From: Vibrio sp. DW001 | GTDB lineage: Bacteria > Pseudomonadota > Gammaproteobacteria > Enterobacterales > Vibrionaceae | Reading direction: 5' to 3' | DNA: 64,000 bases | Assembly (NCBI RefSeq): GCF_029016285.1 | Contig: NZ_CP091975.1 | Coordinates: forward strand, 2,294,001-2,358,000 | Shown: one piece after another, positions 47,375 to 54,377 of the stretch | How positions within the stretch are numbered: position 1 is the first letter of the stretch | Layout of the letters: each line of letters starts with the position of its first letter | Position numbers and translations under genes: made by a program | Notes under the pieces: model-generated | What the model saw: the letters and a program-made list of their open reading frames with translations, nothing else | What the model was told of the DNA's origin: nothing | Database searches by the model: none

Positions 47375-47656
47375 TTACTGTATCTGTTACGGTATCAACT
47401 GTTGCTTTCACACCGTTGGCAGCATCATTAAGCTGATTTTCAGTAACAGTTGTAGTGCCACCTGAAGCACCAGCTACCCCCGATAGTGCTGGACTAGGCA
47501 AAGGTATAGCCATATGGTCCACTTTCTGATCGCCAACCTTGTCCGCTACCTTCGTACCCGCAGCAACTTCGCTACTATTACTAAACATGGTCGAGAAATT
47601 AGTGCCACTAGTTGATAGCTCCCCATCTAAAGCTTGATCCAGACGTTTAGTGAAGT
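47355..47656 (-). pseudogene. Upstream part of module 3 pre-toxin, separated by a frameshift
   Basis: The frame reads HFTKRLDQALDGELSTSGTN, then EVAAGTKVADKVGDQKVDH and ends VTDTVIGGIEF with a stop. Removing one base from the four-base run at 47357-47360 continues it into FKPKFDDKELEPQIK, the start of the rRNase frame. It begins at the right end of repeat copy d without a start codon. This is therefore the 5' piece of a displaced exoprotein C-terminus. Confidence 0.6.
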
Positions 47657-47659
47657 GAC

Positions 47660-47815
47660 GACCCTGTCATATTCAATTAATCGCTAAAACTAGATTAATA
47701 CCGTAAATGGGCAGACTCGCTTCTAAGATCTCACATTAAAACTAACCTGCTTCGCAATAATTTTAGGGCTAAGAAATCTGTTTGTTTTGCTTTTCTTAAG
47801 GTGTATGTCCTCGTA
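47660..47815. repeat. Array repeat, long variant (copy d)
   Basis: Same 155-bp sequence as 43800-43955 with about two substitutions; core plus the GACCCTGTCATATTC left end. It separates module 3 from the YezG/nuclease module. The two long copies are 3.86 kb apart in the same orientation, so recombination between them would delete modules 1-3. Confidence 0.85.
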
Positions 47816-47842
47816 TTCTTCTCTATCACACCAAACTTAGTC

Positions 47843-48160
47843 CTACACATCATATTCCAAATTCATGTCAAATGTCCCTGCTTCAATATCAACAGTAAAA
47901 GTACATGTCGTCCAAGTAGCCTCTCCTCTTTCTACGTAAGATTTCCTCAGACTTACCAGTATTTGCAATAACTTGGTATTTACCTCTCCACCACCAGTAA
48001 TCCAGTGAGTTTCACCTTGCGCATTTTCATAATCATATTCAAACGTCCCTACATCACTATCCTTCGATAATTTTGCCCTCATAATTATTTTCTTTGAACT
48101 ATCTGGAGATATGTTAAAAAGAATTTGTCCAATTTGTTGATAGTAATCTTTGTTAATCAC
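47843..48160 (-). CDS. YezG/DUF600-like immunity protein (module 4)
   Basis: 105 residues. The arrangement YYQQIGQILFNISPDSSKKI, then WITGGGEVNTKLLQILVSLR and the end WTTCTFTVDIEAGTFDMNLEYD fits the DUF600/YezG family. Members protect Bacilli against LXG nuclease toxins. It starts one base after the upstream nuclease stop. Partner and family agree with a toxin/immunity pair. Confidence 0.68.
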   Translation of the reverse strand: MINKDYYQQIGQILFNISPDSSKKIIMRAKLSKDSDVGTFEYDYENAQGETHWITGGGEVNTKLLQILVSLRKSYVERGEATWTTCTFTVDIEAGTFDMNLEYDV

Positions 48161-48161
48161 T

Positions 48162-48599
48162 TTACTTACCTCCTTGAGTATTTAGAAAGACCTGTTCTAT
48201 CGGGCGTCCACCATCAACGGTGTACGTAATGTTGAAGCTATCCGGTCGAACTGATGATGAAGAATAAACAGGTTCAACAGTCACATCAACAGATTTACCC
48301 TCTCGTAGTTTCTCTGCCCATGAGTTTTCTAGCTTTTTCCATTCCCCTTTATTTAGGTTACCGTTCATCGGCACCAAGTTTATCTTTTCTCCCGGACCAT
48401 TAAAAATACTCGCTATCAGATGGCCGCCTTCATCAGCACTTTCTCCTGACTTTCCAGCTTTACCTTGTTGATACTTATTTCTATCTTTAGTTGTTAAATC
48501 CAGTTTTCCACTTACTGATTTAGTCCTCCCTAACTCATCCGTCGAAAAACTGTAATTGTCATCCACCTTAAATGTCTTGTTTGGTTCTGGTTTATTCAA
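48162..48599 (-). CDS. Displaced toxin module 4: Endonuclea_NS_2-type nuclease domain
   Basis: 145 codons. The core ADEGGHLIASIFNGPGEKIN followed by LVPMNGNLNKGEWKKLENSW matches the DNA/RNA non-specific endonuclease 2 family: GH histidine as general base and an Asn-rich metal site (NLVPMNGNLN). The end, SVRPDSFNITYTVDGGRPIEQVF, is also typical. The frame starts at the edge of a 120-bp element; TTG at 48599 is only the first possible codon, so the delivery region of the exoprotein is absent. It needs recombination onto a full exoprotein to be delivered, or is expressed as a free toxin. Confidence 0.78.
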   Translation of the reverse strand: MNKPEPNKTFKVDDNYSFSTDELGRTKSVSGKLDLTTKDRNKYQQGKAGKSGESADEGGHLIASIFNGPGEKINLVPMNGNLNKGEWKKLENSWAEKLREGKSVDVTVEPVYSSSSVRPDSFNITYTVDGGRPIEQVFLNTQGGK

Positions 48600-48604
48600 C
48601 GTTC

Positions 48605-48724
48605 TACAAGGACAACCACCTTATGTTTCTCCTAAGATCTCACATTAAAACTAACCTGCTTCGCAATAATTTGAGGGCTAAGAAATCTGTTAGTTTTACT
48701 TTTCTTGAAGTGCCTGTCCCCGTA
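48605..48724. repeat. 120-bp array element (copy e)
   Basis: Exactly 120 bp, almost identical to copy b, with TACAAGGACAACCACCTTA at the left and TGAAGTGCCTGTCCCCGTA at the right. It bounds the nuclease module on its 5' side. Confidence 0.9.
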
Positions 48725-48728
48725 TTTT

Positions 48729-48858
48729 CGAAACAGACGCCGGATATATGTCGCAAGACCGTGAACCACTGCTAACCCCTGTTGTTATGGAAAAACTCTA
48801 TGGAAAGATAGAAAACGAACGCTCTACAAACATAAAGACCTTGCATCAAGCGAGGTGA
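48729..48858 (+). pseudogene. Possible plus-strand gene fragment between repeats
   Basis: Between two repeat copies the plus strand reads ETDAGYMSQDREPLLTPVVM, EKLYGKIENERSTNIKTLHQ and AR followed by a stop, about 43 codons of normal-looking protein with no start. It looks like the C-terminus of an unrelated gene carried into the array. Family not recognised. Confidence 0.35.
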
Positions 48859-48896
48859 CCATATATGTCCCCATATTTATTCGTCGCCTAAAAAGG

Positions 48897-48934
48897 TAGT
48901 TTGTTTTGCTTTTCTTAAGGTGCCTGTCCTCGTA
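48897..48934. repeat. Partial array element (copy f), right end only
   Basis: TAGTTTGTTTTGCTTTTCTT followed by AAGGTGCCTGTCCTCGTA: the last 38 bases of the element. It ends exactly where the next exoprotein fragment ends. Read leftward it supplies the codons IRGQAP and a TAA stop to that fragment. Confidence 0.8.
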
Positions 48935-49475
48935 TAGCTTGATCAACAAAGGCACCTTTCTGACCGATATCAGCCAATTTTACATCCGCAGGATCAATAC
49001 CGAATTTAGCTGCAATGTGATTGGTTAACGCTTGATAAGCCGCTTGCTTTTGCTCTGGTGTAGCATTCGGGTCATTTATAGCGGTTGTAAATTCTCCGTT
49101 ACCTTTAGCGGTTAAGAAATCTTTGGTCGCATCGAAATACTTATTCTTAGTGTTTAGTAAATCTAAGAAGCTTGAAACGCCTTCTTCTTTGTCTCCCATT
49201 AAACCAACACTATCTTTAGATGCTGTTTCAACAACAGCTTCACCAATCATCTTCGTCCGTTCAACATCCTCCTTAATATCCTTCCGTCCCTCTTCGGTCA
49301 ACAAACGGTGATCTACAGTAACATCTATATCCCCCTGCTTACGGTCAACAGTGAACAAGTCCTTTTCGGTATGTTCGGTGTCGCGATTTAGGGCGGTGGT
49401 GTCGTGGGAGTTTTCTGAGTCCGTGATGGTGACGGTGCCTTGACCAACCGTCGCGAGGGTTTTCGATTTGCTATA
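48915..49475 (-). pseudogene. Displaced CdiA pre-toxin fragment 1
   Basis: The minus frame reads SKTLATVGQGTVTITDSENS, then TEKDLFTVDRKQGDIDVTVD and DHRLLTEEGRKDIKEDVERT. The first 55 or so codons (down to about 49313) nearly match the main exoprotein at 57320-57473. Downstream the sequence diverges to a related but different pre-toxin (LMGDKEEGVSSFLDLLNTKN, TNHIAAKFGIDPADVKLADI). It runs into repeat copy f and stops as IRGQAP. It has no start codon and no toxin domain or immunity gene. The junction with repeat g is the same as in fragment 2. Confidence 0.75.
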
Positions 49476-49495
49476 TTAAGGTGCCTGTCCCCGTA
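49476..49495. repeat. Array element end (copy g)
   Basis: TTAAGGTGCCTGTCCCCGTA, the right-hand 20 bases of the element alone. It is joined directly to the exoprotein-like sequence ATTTGCTATA at the same point as in copy h. Confidence 0.8.
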
Positions 49496-49504
49496 TTTGT
49501 AACC

Positions 49505-49743
49505 AAGCTTTGGATTTGGAACAGCGAAAACTCTTACCAAATAACTGCCATAGACCCCATTCCCACGTCATTATGTGCAGGTTCTCCTCTCGTACTGACA
49601 ACTGGCAGTATTCAACTGGGTTAACTTTATATTCTCATCGTGGATAACGTCGGTGTGAGCTGTTTCTGCGTGCGAGAAAGGTGTCTGTGGGAGGAATTGG
49701 TGGGTGGTTCTAGGATTGGGACGCCACTCGGGTGAGTGGCGCT
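49505..49743. repeat. 240-bp repeat with GCCACTC hairpin (copy 2)
   Basis: The counterpart of 44142-44381, highly similar throughout, again ending in GCCACTC-GGGT-GAGTGGC. It lies 20 bases from the stop of an immunity gene. Confidence 0.75.
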
Positions 49744-49762
49744 ATTCATCAAATTCTTGCAG

Positions 49763-50266
49763 CTAAGTTTTTGGGATAAATACTATTATTTTGTCCTGAG
49801 AACAACCGCATGGCCAACCACCCTTTACATAAGAACTAAAAATATCTTCGAAGAAAGCATTCTCTTTTCCAAAAACAGCTCTACTGTACAAACAACCTTT
49901 AAAGTCTGAAACCATATCGTCTAACAGTTCAGCGTATAGCTCTGGTAACTGCGTTTGTATAGAGATATCCAAATCATCCATTAGTCGAGAGAGCTTTAAA
50001 TCAACTTCTTCATAGTCTTTGTGACTATAGATTTCTTCCCATATTTCACTCATTTTATCAGAACGAATATCTGACCATGTTAACTCATCATCACCGTACA
50101 CATCTTCCCACGCTGCTTGTTGAGCTAGATCTAGATCATCAAGCGAATGGCTAATTACCAAGCCTTCTGAAGGCTTCAGAAGACGCTTATCATCTAAGAA
50201 GTCTAATATTTCAACCACTAAACGGGAATGTTTCCCAATATCTATTTGTTTATCCATTTCAACCAT
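49763..50266 (-). CDS. Putative immunity protein (module 5)
   Basis: 167 residues, strongly acidic, rich in Asp/Glu and helix-forming (LDDLDLAQQAAWEDVYGDDE, LMDDLDISIQTQLPELYAEL). No family recognised. It overlaps the end of the toxin fragment by 25 bases: ATG at 50266 or 50257, toxin stop at 50242-50244. This is the usual coupling of a toxin and its immunity gene. The acidic character suggests it blocks a basic nucleic-acid-binding toxin. Confidence 0.6.
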   Translation of the reverse strand: MVEMDKQIDIGKHSRLVVEILDFLDDKRLLKPSEGLVISHSLDDLDLAQQAAWEDVYGDDELTWSDIRSDKMSEIWEEIYSHKDYEEVDLKLSRLMDDLDISIQTQLPELYAELLDDMVSDFKGCLYSRAVFGKENAFFEDIFSSYVKGGWPCGCSQDKIIVFIPKT

Positions 50267-51112
50267 ACTTCTGTTTTTGCACCATCAACATTTCTTACTG
50301 GCATACCTGATTCTGTTACTTGCTTCAATTTTAACTGCAAATCGCGAGCTTGTTTTTGCAATAGACTCTGGAGTAGTACCTGTCAAACTATCGATCCAAC
50401 CGTTTACAGTATCCATCGGTGAAAGGGCTGCATCAACAATATTAACAATACCTTCAGCAGTATTAGTTGCACCATCTTTGACGTTATTTCCGATCTGTCC
50501 TAACTTGGCTTTATCTTTTTCATATTCCTGCCGACCGTCAATAGCATCATATTTACGTACCACACCACCATGAACATCTCGGACATCATTATCTTGCATG
50601 GCAACTGATGTTGTTTTATCAGCATCATAGAAGTTCACCTGCTCAGGTGTGAGACCATATTTCTCTTGAGCTTTTTTACTGATTTCAGCCTGAGCTGCCA
50701 GTACCTTATCGGCTTCTGTGCTTTTCAGGTCTTTTAGTAAGTCCAGCCCTTCTTGGCTACTAAGCAGATCATTTTTCAGCTCTGTTAATTTTCGGTTATC
50801 ACTCACTGATTTACCGAAATCAAACAGGTCCATATCATCACTTGAAACGTAAGAATCAGCAGCACGATGGATGTCCTGACCCGCTTCATGAGTCGTTTCA
50901 ATGTCTTTCGCAATCGCCTTGTGCCCATCTTCACTCAGCAAACGGTGATCAACAGTAACATCAAAATCGCCCTACTTACGGTCAACAGTAAACAAGTCCT
51001 TTTCGGTATGCTCGGTGTCGCGATTTAGGGCAGTGGTGTCGTGGGAGTTTTCTGAGTCCGTGATGGTGACGGTGCCTTGACCAACCGTCGCGAGAGTTTT
51101 CGATTTGCTATA
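50242..51112 (-). pseudogene. Displaced CdiA pre-toxin/toxin fragment 2, with stop and frameshift
   Basis: 550 bases (50558-51107) nearly duplicate the main exoprotein at 56924-57473. One substitution makes TAG (50972-50974) where the main gene has CAG in DRKQGD. Below the duplicated part a different C-terminus follows: KYDAIDGRQEYEKDKAKLGQ, then LSPMDTVNGWIDSLTGTTPE. The frame then shifts at the five-base run 50353-50357. After removing one base it continues QARDLQLKLKQVTESGMPVR, VDGAKTEVWLKWINK to a stop overlapping the immunity gene. It is not translatable as it stands, but could serve as a recombination donor. Confidence 0.78.
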
Positions 51113-51132
51113 TTAAGGTGCCTGTCCCCGTA
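51113..51132. repeat. Array element end (copy h)
   Basis: TTAAGGTGCCTGTCCCCGTA, identical to copy g and joined to exoprotein-like sequence at the same base. Confidence 0.8.
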
Positions 51133-51278
51133 TTTCTATTATTAAAGCTGAAACATTTTTACCACTATTCTCCGTACTTGCTACTTTACTGGTATTACTT
51201 GGTTTATCCCCTCGAACAATATCATTTACAAAATCACCAGCTTTCTCCAGCGCATTTAAGCTAGTACCACCACGTATA
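51133..51278 (-). pseudogene. Pre-toxin remnant between two repeat ends
   Basis: The minus frame reads RGGTSLNALEKAGDFVNDIV, then RGDKPSNTSKVASTENSGKN and ends in IRGQAP plus stop supplied by repeat h. About 50 codons with linker-like composition; the source protein is uncertain but the style is that of pre-toxin regions. No start, toxin or immunity gene is attached. Confidence 0.45.
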
Positions 51279-51298
51279 TTAAGGTGCCTGTCCTCGTA
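51279..51298. repeat. Array element end (copy i)
   Basis: TTAAGGTGCCTGTCCTCGTA, the 20-base right end with the CTCGTA variant also found in copies f and j. It truncates the short gene that follows. Confidence 0.8.
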
Positions 51299-51419
51299 TA
51301 GCTCTTGAACTAGTATGTCTGTCTTGTACAGAGGCGAGTAATTCGACATTTCTGATGGTGTCTAATTGGTTCTTCTGCTCGTCCACAAGACGCGGATTGC
51401 GGGTTGGTTTTACACTCAT
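51279..51419 (-). pseudogene. Truncated small gene fused to a repeat end
   Basis: From ATG at 51419 the frame reads MSVKPTRNPRLVDEQKNQLD, then TIRNVELLASVQDRHTSSR, and passes into the repeat as AIRGQAP and a stop. About 40 codons of native sequence remain. The N-terminus looks like a real protein start, but the family is not recognised and no ribosome site is obvious. The rest was replaced when the repeat joined here. Confidence 0.45.
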
Positions 51420-51454
51420 GTTTTGCGTTTAATAGCTCTGAACTCTTTCAAAAA

Positions 51455-51488
51455 CAAAAAAACATCCAAAAAAGCTATTTTTTAGATG
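51455..51488 (-). terminator. Intrinsic terminator after the module 6 immunity gene
   Basis: Read leftward, CATCTAAAAAA and TTTTTTGGATG form a stem around TAGC, followed by seven or more T. It lies 14 bases past the immunity gene stop. Confidence 0.75.
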
Positions 51489-51501
51489 CCTTTATTTCTG
51501 A

Positions 51502-52206
51502 TTAGCCCAATTTAAAATCACGTTTTTTTAATTCAGGTAGCGCCGCTATTATTCTCTCTAAATCGGTTTTGTGTTTTGGCCTAAAGGTTTTAATTTCATC
51601 ACGGTAATAACGTTCAATATAGTCAAAATCACCCAACATAATGCGAGCTAAACAGTATTTAGCGCCTTCATCTTCTTCATAAAGACGACAGTAGCTGGTT
51701 CCTTGGATAGTTTCATACTCTTCTGGTAAGTTTTCCAGCAACTCTCGCTCTGAATTAAGGTTATAGTTTTGCTCTATAATTTCAATGCCGTCTTGTAACA
51801 CACCTTGAATAAAATCAGCCGCTTCATCTAATGTCAGGTAGTTGTCCCTCCATTTAAACCCCTCCATAGAATTTCTACTCCTAAAGATTTGAAAATTTTC
51901 AGCATGGTACTTTTCAGGGCGCTGGAGGTGATGATTTAATTTAAATGTCCAATCATCTTTTTCTTTCTCAGTTAACTCACTAAATAATCGTTCAACTCGC
52001 TTATTATTTATCACTACTCTTGGTCTTATAGTCCCCCTCAAACCATTGAAGCTCCACAATGGATGCACAACTATATCGGAGTGTTTTAATAACTTATATT
52101 TGAATGCACCTGCTGTATAAACCCAGCCATCATATTTCTGAGCTATCTCTTTGCATAAAGAAAATAAATCTTGTTTGGGTGATATAGGGGTTTTAATACT
52201 ATTCAT
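51502..52206 (-). CDS. Putative immunity protein (module 6)
   Basis: 234 residues, soluble, no signal peptide. Features such as WSFNGLRGTIRPRVVINNKR, then FIQGVLQDGIEIIEQNYNLN and YCLARIMLGDFDYIERYYRD suggest an alpha/beta protein; family not recognised. Its ATG abuts the stop of the upstream nuclease-like toxin. It has its own terminator. The immunity role is inferred from this pairing. Confidence 0.6.
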   Translation of the reverse strand: MNSIKTPISPKQDLFSLCKEIAQKYDGWVYTAGAFKYKLLKHSDIVVHPLWSFNGLRGTIRPRVVINNKRVERLFSELTEKEKDDWTFKLNHHLQRPEKYHAENFQIFRSRNSMEGFKWRDNYLTLDEAADFIQGVLQDGIEIIEQNYNLNSERELLENLPEEYETIQGTSYCRLYEEDEGAKYCLARIMLGDFDYIERYYRDEIKTFRPKHKTDLERIIAALPELKKRDFKLG

Positions 52207-52715
52207 TATAGTTTCCTTAAAATGACAACTGAATCTGGTGCTGTCACATTCTTAATACCTGTGTCTTTAGCATTTTGTCCTTTGCCGACCGCATTACCCA
52301 CTGCCGCTTCATTATATACACAAGTCTGATTTCCTGAACATTTTGCTTTGCCCGTTTTCACTTCCACTATCGCTCGACCTTTATCATTTAACTGTATACT
52401 ATCTAATTGATTACCTTTAAGGTCATACGCCTGATAGCCATCAGGAACAGTGATACTATCATTAGGGTTGCCCGATAATATTCCATCCGCTCTAGCACGT
52501 GTACTGTTAATATCACCTGCTTGCAATGTCACTTCTGACTGAAATTTAAGCCCAGAGTTTGCGAATGTATCGCCTATATCATCGACTGCATCTTGATGAA
52601 TTTTTCTGTACTCTTGCAACGACCCTAACTGTTTTAATTCATCCGGCGTAGTTATTGCGGTTTGCTTACCAGCCAGCGTAGGGACAAACCGAAACCTTAG
52701 GGTCAATAGTGACAA
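52206..52715 (-). CDS. Displaced toxin module 6: PD-(D/E)xK-like nuclease candidate
   Basis: The toxin frame from about VPTLAGKQTAITTPDELKQL contains STRARADGILSGNPNDSITV and RAIVEVKTGKAKCSGNQTC. The spacing of a D (RARADG), then EVKTGKA, is the pattern of restriction-endonuclease-fold toxins. About 160 codons. The frame starts at 52715 only formally: a fragment of another gene (52666-52833, different frame) abuts it near 52680. The delivery part is therefore missing. The nuclease call rests on the motif alone. Confidence 0.6.
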   Translation of the reverse strand: MSLLTLRFRFVPTLAGKQTAITTPDELKQLGSLQEYRKIHQDAVDDIGDTFANSGLKFQSEVTLQAGDINSTRARADGILSGNPNDSITVPDGYQAYDLKGNQLDSIQLNDKGRAIVEVKTGKAKCSGNQTCVYNEAAVGNAVGKGQNAKDTGIKNVTAPDSVVILRKL

Positions 52716-52833
52716 AAATCACTTCACTTGCTCCACTTCCATAAAAATCTAAACTAAGAATCTTACCTGTTGGTTGGCTTGCAAATGCAGCTGTAGAAAT
52801 AATCATTATCATTGTTATTAAAACTATTCTCAT
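52666..52833 (-). pseudogene. N-terminal fragment of a small exported protein
   Basis: From ATG at 52833 the frame reads MRIVLITMIMIISTAAFASQ, a clean signal peptide, then PTGKILSLDFYGSGASEVIF and VSVCPYAGW before a TAA. The mature part is only about 36 residues and ends at the junction with the module 6 toxin, so it is probably cut short. It could also be a complete tiny periplasmic protein. No homologue is recognised with certainty. Confidence 0.45.
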
Positions 52834-53112
52834 TTAAAACCCTTTACTCGTCGTTATTTTTTATTCATGAATTGGAAGGCAAATAATCGGTTGAAGTTAT
52901 CTAAAATGTTATTAAATTCAAATTGATAACAATGTACCGTCATTCTTTCTCGAAGTTGTGTTGATTAAGAATTCCTTTAATTAACTTAATCAAATTAGAA
53001 TCGGCCTGAAAGCAGGTTATTTAAACATTTAGTGATTTTCTTAGAGCCAATTCGCACCAAACAGCTGCCCAAACTATTGACAGCAAACCAACGATAATCA
53101 TATGCTTACAGC
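52834..53112. other. AT-rich gap with no gene seen
   Basis: About 280 bases without a convincing frame on either strand. It separates the leftward signal-peptide fragment from the rightward phage-satellite-like segment. Confidence 0.4.
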
Positions 53113-53310
53113 GCACTGGCAACATCCAGTGCCGGGATTGAGACCCTGTATGGTTTTGTATAGGCGTATAGACGCCAGCGATTTGATTTGCTGGCCTTTT
53201 TCTATGCGGTGCTCTAACACACCCTGAAATTATGGTGGGTTGGGCAGGGGCGCTTCGGCGCGCCGTATCCTATACGCGGTAGTCTCAACCCTGTTCGACT
53301 CACCACCCAT
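53113..53310 (+). ncRNA. C4-type antisense RNA region of a P4-like satellite
   Basis: The segment 53234-53308 has the hallmark sequence of phage P1/P4 C4 RNAs: GGTGGGTTGGGCAGGGG, a CGCTTCGGCG loop, then GGTAGTCTCAACCCTGTTCG and CACCACCC, which closes the stem with GGTGGG. An upstream target-like GGGATTGAGA (53134-53143) is complementary, with one mismatch, to TCTCAACCCT in the RNA, as expected for this antisense switch. A hairpin GCCAGC/GCTGGC plus T-run (53174-53202) lies between them, where early termination would occur. C4 RNAs repress the downstream satellite or anti-repressor genes. The match is from memory of the family; no covariance search was run. Confidence 0.72.
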
Positions 53311-53363
53311 TGATTGAGGCCTCTGTGTGGTGATTTACATAACTACTTGTATAGGAGGTCACC

Positions 53364-53525
53364 ATGATCAAGCCAAAAAGCCCCGATTTTTATCACCAAG
53401 TTGAAGCCTTTATTATTAATTCTGTGGCGGCAGACATTTCAGAAGAACGTGAGTTAAATAATGAAATAGGTCTGTTTTTGCTTACTTTGCTTCATTGTCA
53501 TAAGGAGAAGGAAGCGGGATGTTGA
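53364..53525 (+). CDS. Small protein downstream of the C4 RNA
   Basis: 53 residues (MIKPKSPDFYHQVEAFIINS, then VAADISEERELNNEIGLFLL and CHKEKEAGC), helical, no membrane segment. It has a near-perfect ribosome site, AGGAGGTCACC before the ATG, and a terminator 30 bases after the stop. By position it is the gene controlled by the C4 RNA. Family not recognised with certainty. It lies on the opposite strand to all surrounding toxin modules. Confidence 0.68.
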   Translation: MIKPKSPDFYHQVEAFIINSVAADISEERELNNEIGLFLLTLLHCHKEKEAGC

Positions 53526-53555
53526 TTGTTGGCTGCTTTAAATAGAGTGATGTTA

Positions 53556-53585
53556 AGGGCACATTTTTGATAATGTGCCTTTTTT
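53556..53585 (+). terminator. Intrinsic terminator of the C4/small-protein unit
   Basis: GGCACATT (53558-53565) and AATGTGCC (53572-53579) form an 8-bp stem followed by six T. It closes the rightward satellite-like unit. Confidence 0.85.
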
Positions 53586-53743
53586 GATGTTCATTGGTTA
53601 GGCATTAAGCTTAAGGAGATTTCGTAACGCACTGATTAACATAAAGTAAGTATTTTTATGGTGTGTGTCCTGCTAAATCATACCTTAGCACCAAGTATTG
53701 TACTCTTTGTCACATTAGCTTTTACTGGGAATATACGTATAAG

Positions 53744-54373
53744 CTATTTTTTCAAACCTTCTATAACTGCTGTAGCGAGCGGTTTATATGCTTGCGCAAA
53801 AGGCTTGCCACAATACTCAAGATACTCTGCTGATACCTTGTCAAATTGATCCCATTTGGATTCCAATGCATAAGAGCTCAAAAGTATTATGTATCTAGTA
53901 TTTCGGTCTGAAGTTATCCACGACTTGGGGTCAGCCTGTTCAAAGGATGAGACTAAGTTTTCCACGGAATAGTATTCTTCGAAAAATGGAATCACATCAT
54001 CTCTTATTGGTTTGACATAGTTTGCCGCGATCTCATTCAAATTGTTCTCATTTACTTGAAAGCTCTGAGCCAGCGCTTTGTCAGAGAATAACGAATCACA
54101 ATTTACAACTAATGTAGGATTCGTTTTTTTATCCTTTGCGCTCAAAAACGGATGGAAAGGTGCGTATTGTTCTTCTAAAACGTTAAGGCGGACATGTGCA
54201 TGCATGGCCAGTTTAAAGCTCTTAGGCTCTGAAGATGACAGCAAATCTATTGCTATCACTTGAGTGCCATCACTTAGCTTTCTAATAAGAGCAGATCTAG
54301 ATTGCACATATTTAAAGTCATCACCGAGCAATGACGCTAGCAACTGCCCCAGTTTATGAACTACGCTTTCCAT
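53744..54373 (-). CDS. Putative immunity protein (module 7)
   Basis: 209 residues, soluble (LGQLLASLLGDDFKYVQSRS, FKLAMHAHVRLNVLEEQYAP, YIILLSSYALESKWDQFDKV). No family recognised. It begins four bases after the stop of the nuclease-like toxin, with AGGTGA as ribosome site in the toxin's end. The pairing suggests immunity. Confidence 0.6.
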   Translation of the reverse strand: MESVVHKLGQLLASLLGDDFKYVQSRSALIRKLSDGTQVIAIDLLSSSEPKSFKLAMHAHVRLNVLEEQYAPFHPFLSAKDKKTNPTLVVNCDSLFSDKALAQSFQVNENNLNEIAANYVKPIRDDVIPFFEEYYSVENLVSSFEQADPKSWITSDRNTRYIILLSSYALESKWDQFDKVSAEYLEYCGKPFAQAYKPLATAVIEGLKK

Positions 54374-54377
54374 CTGA

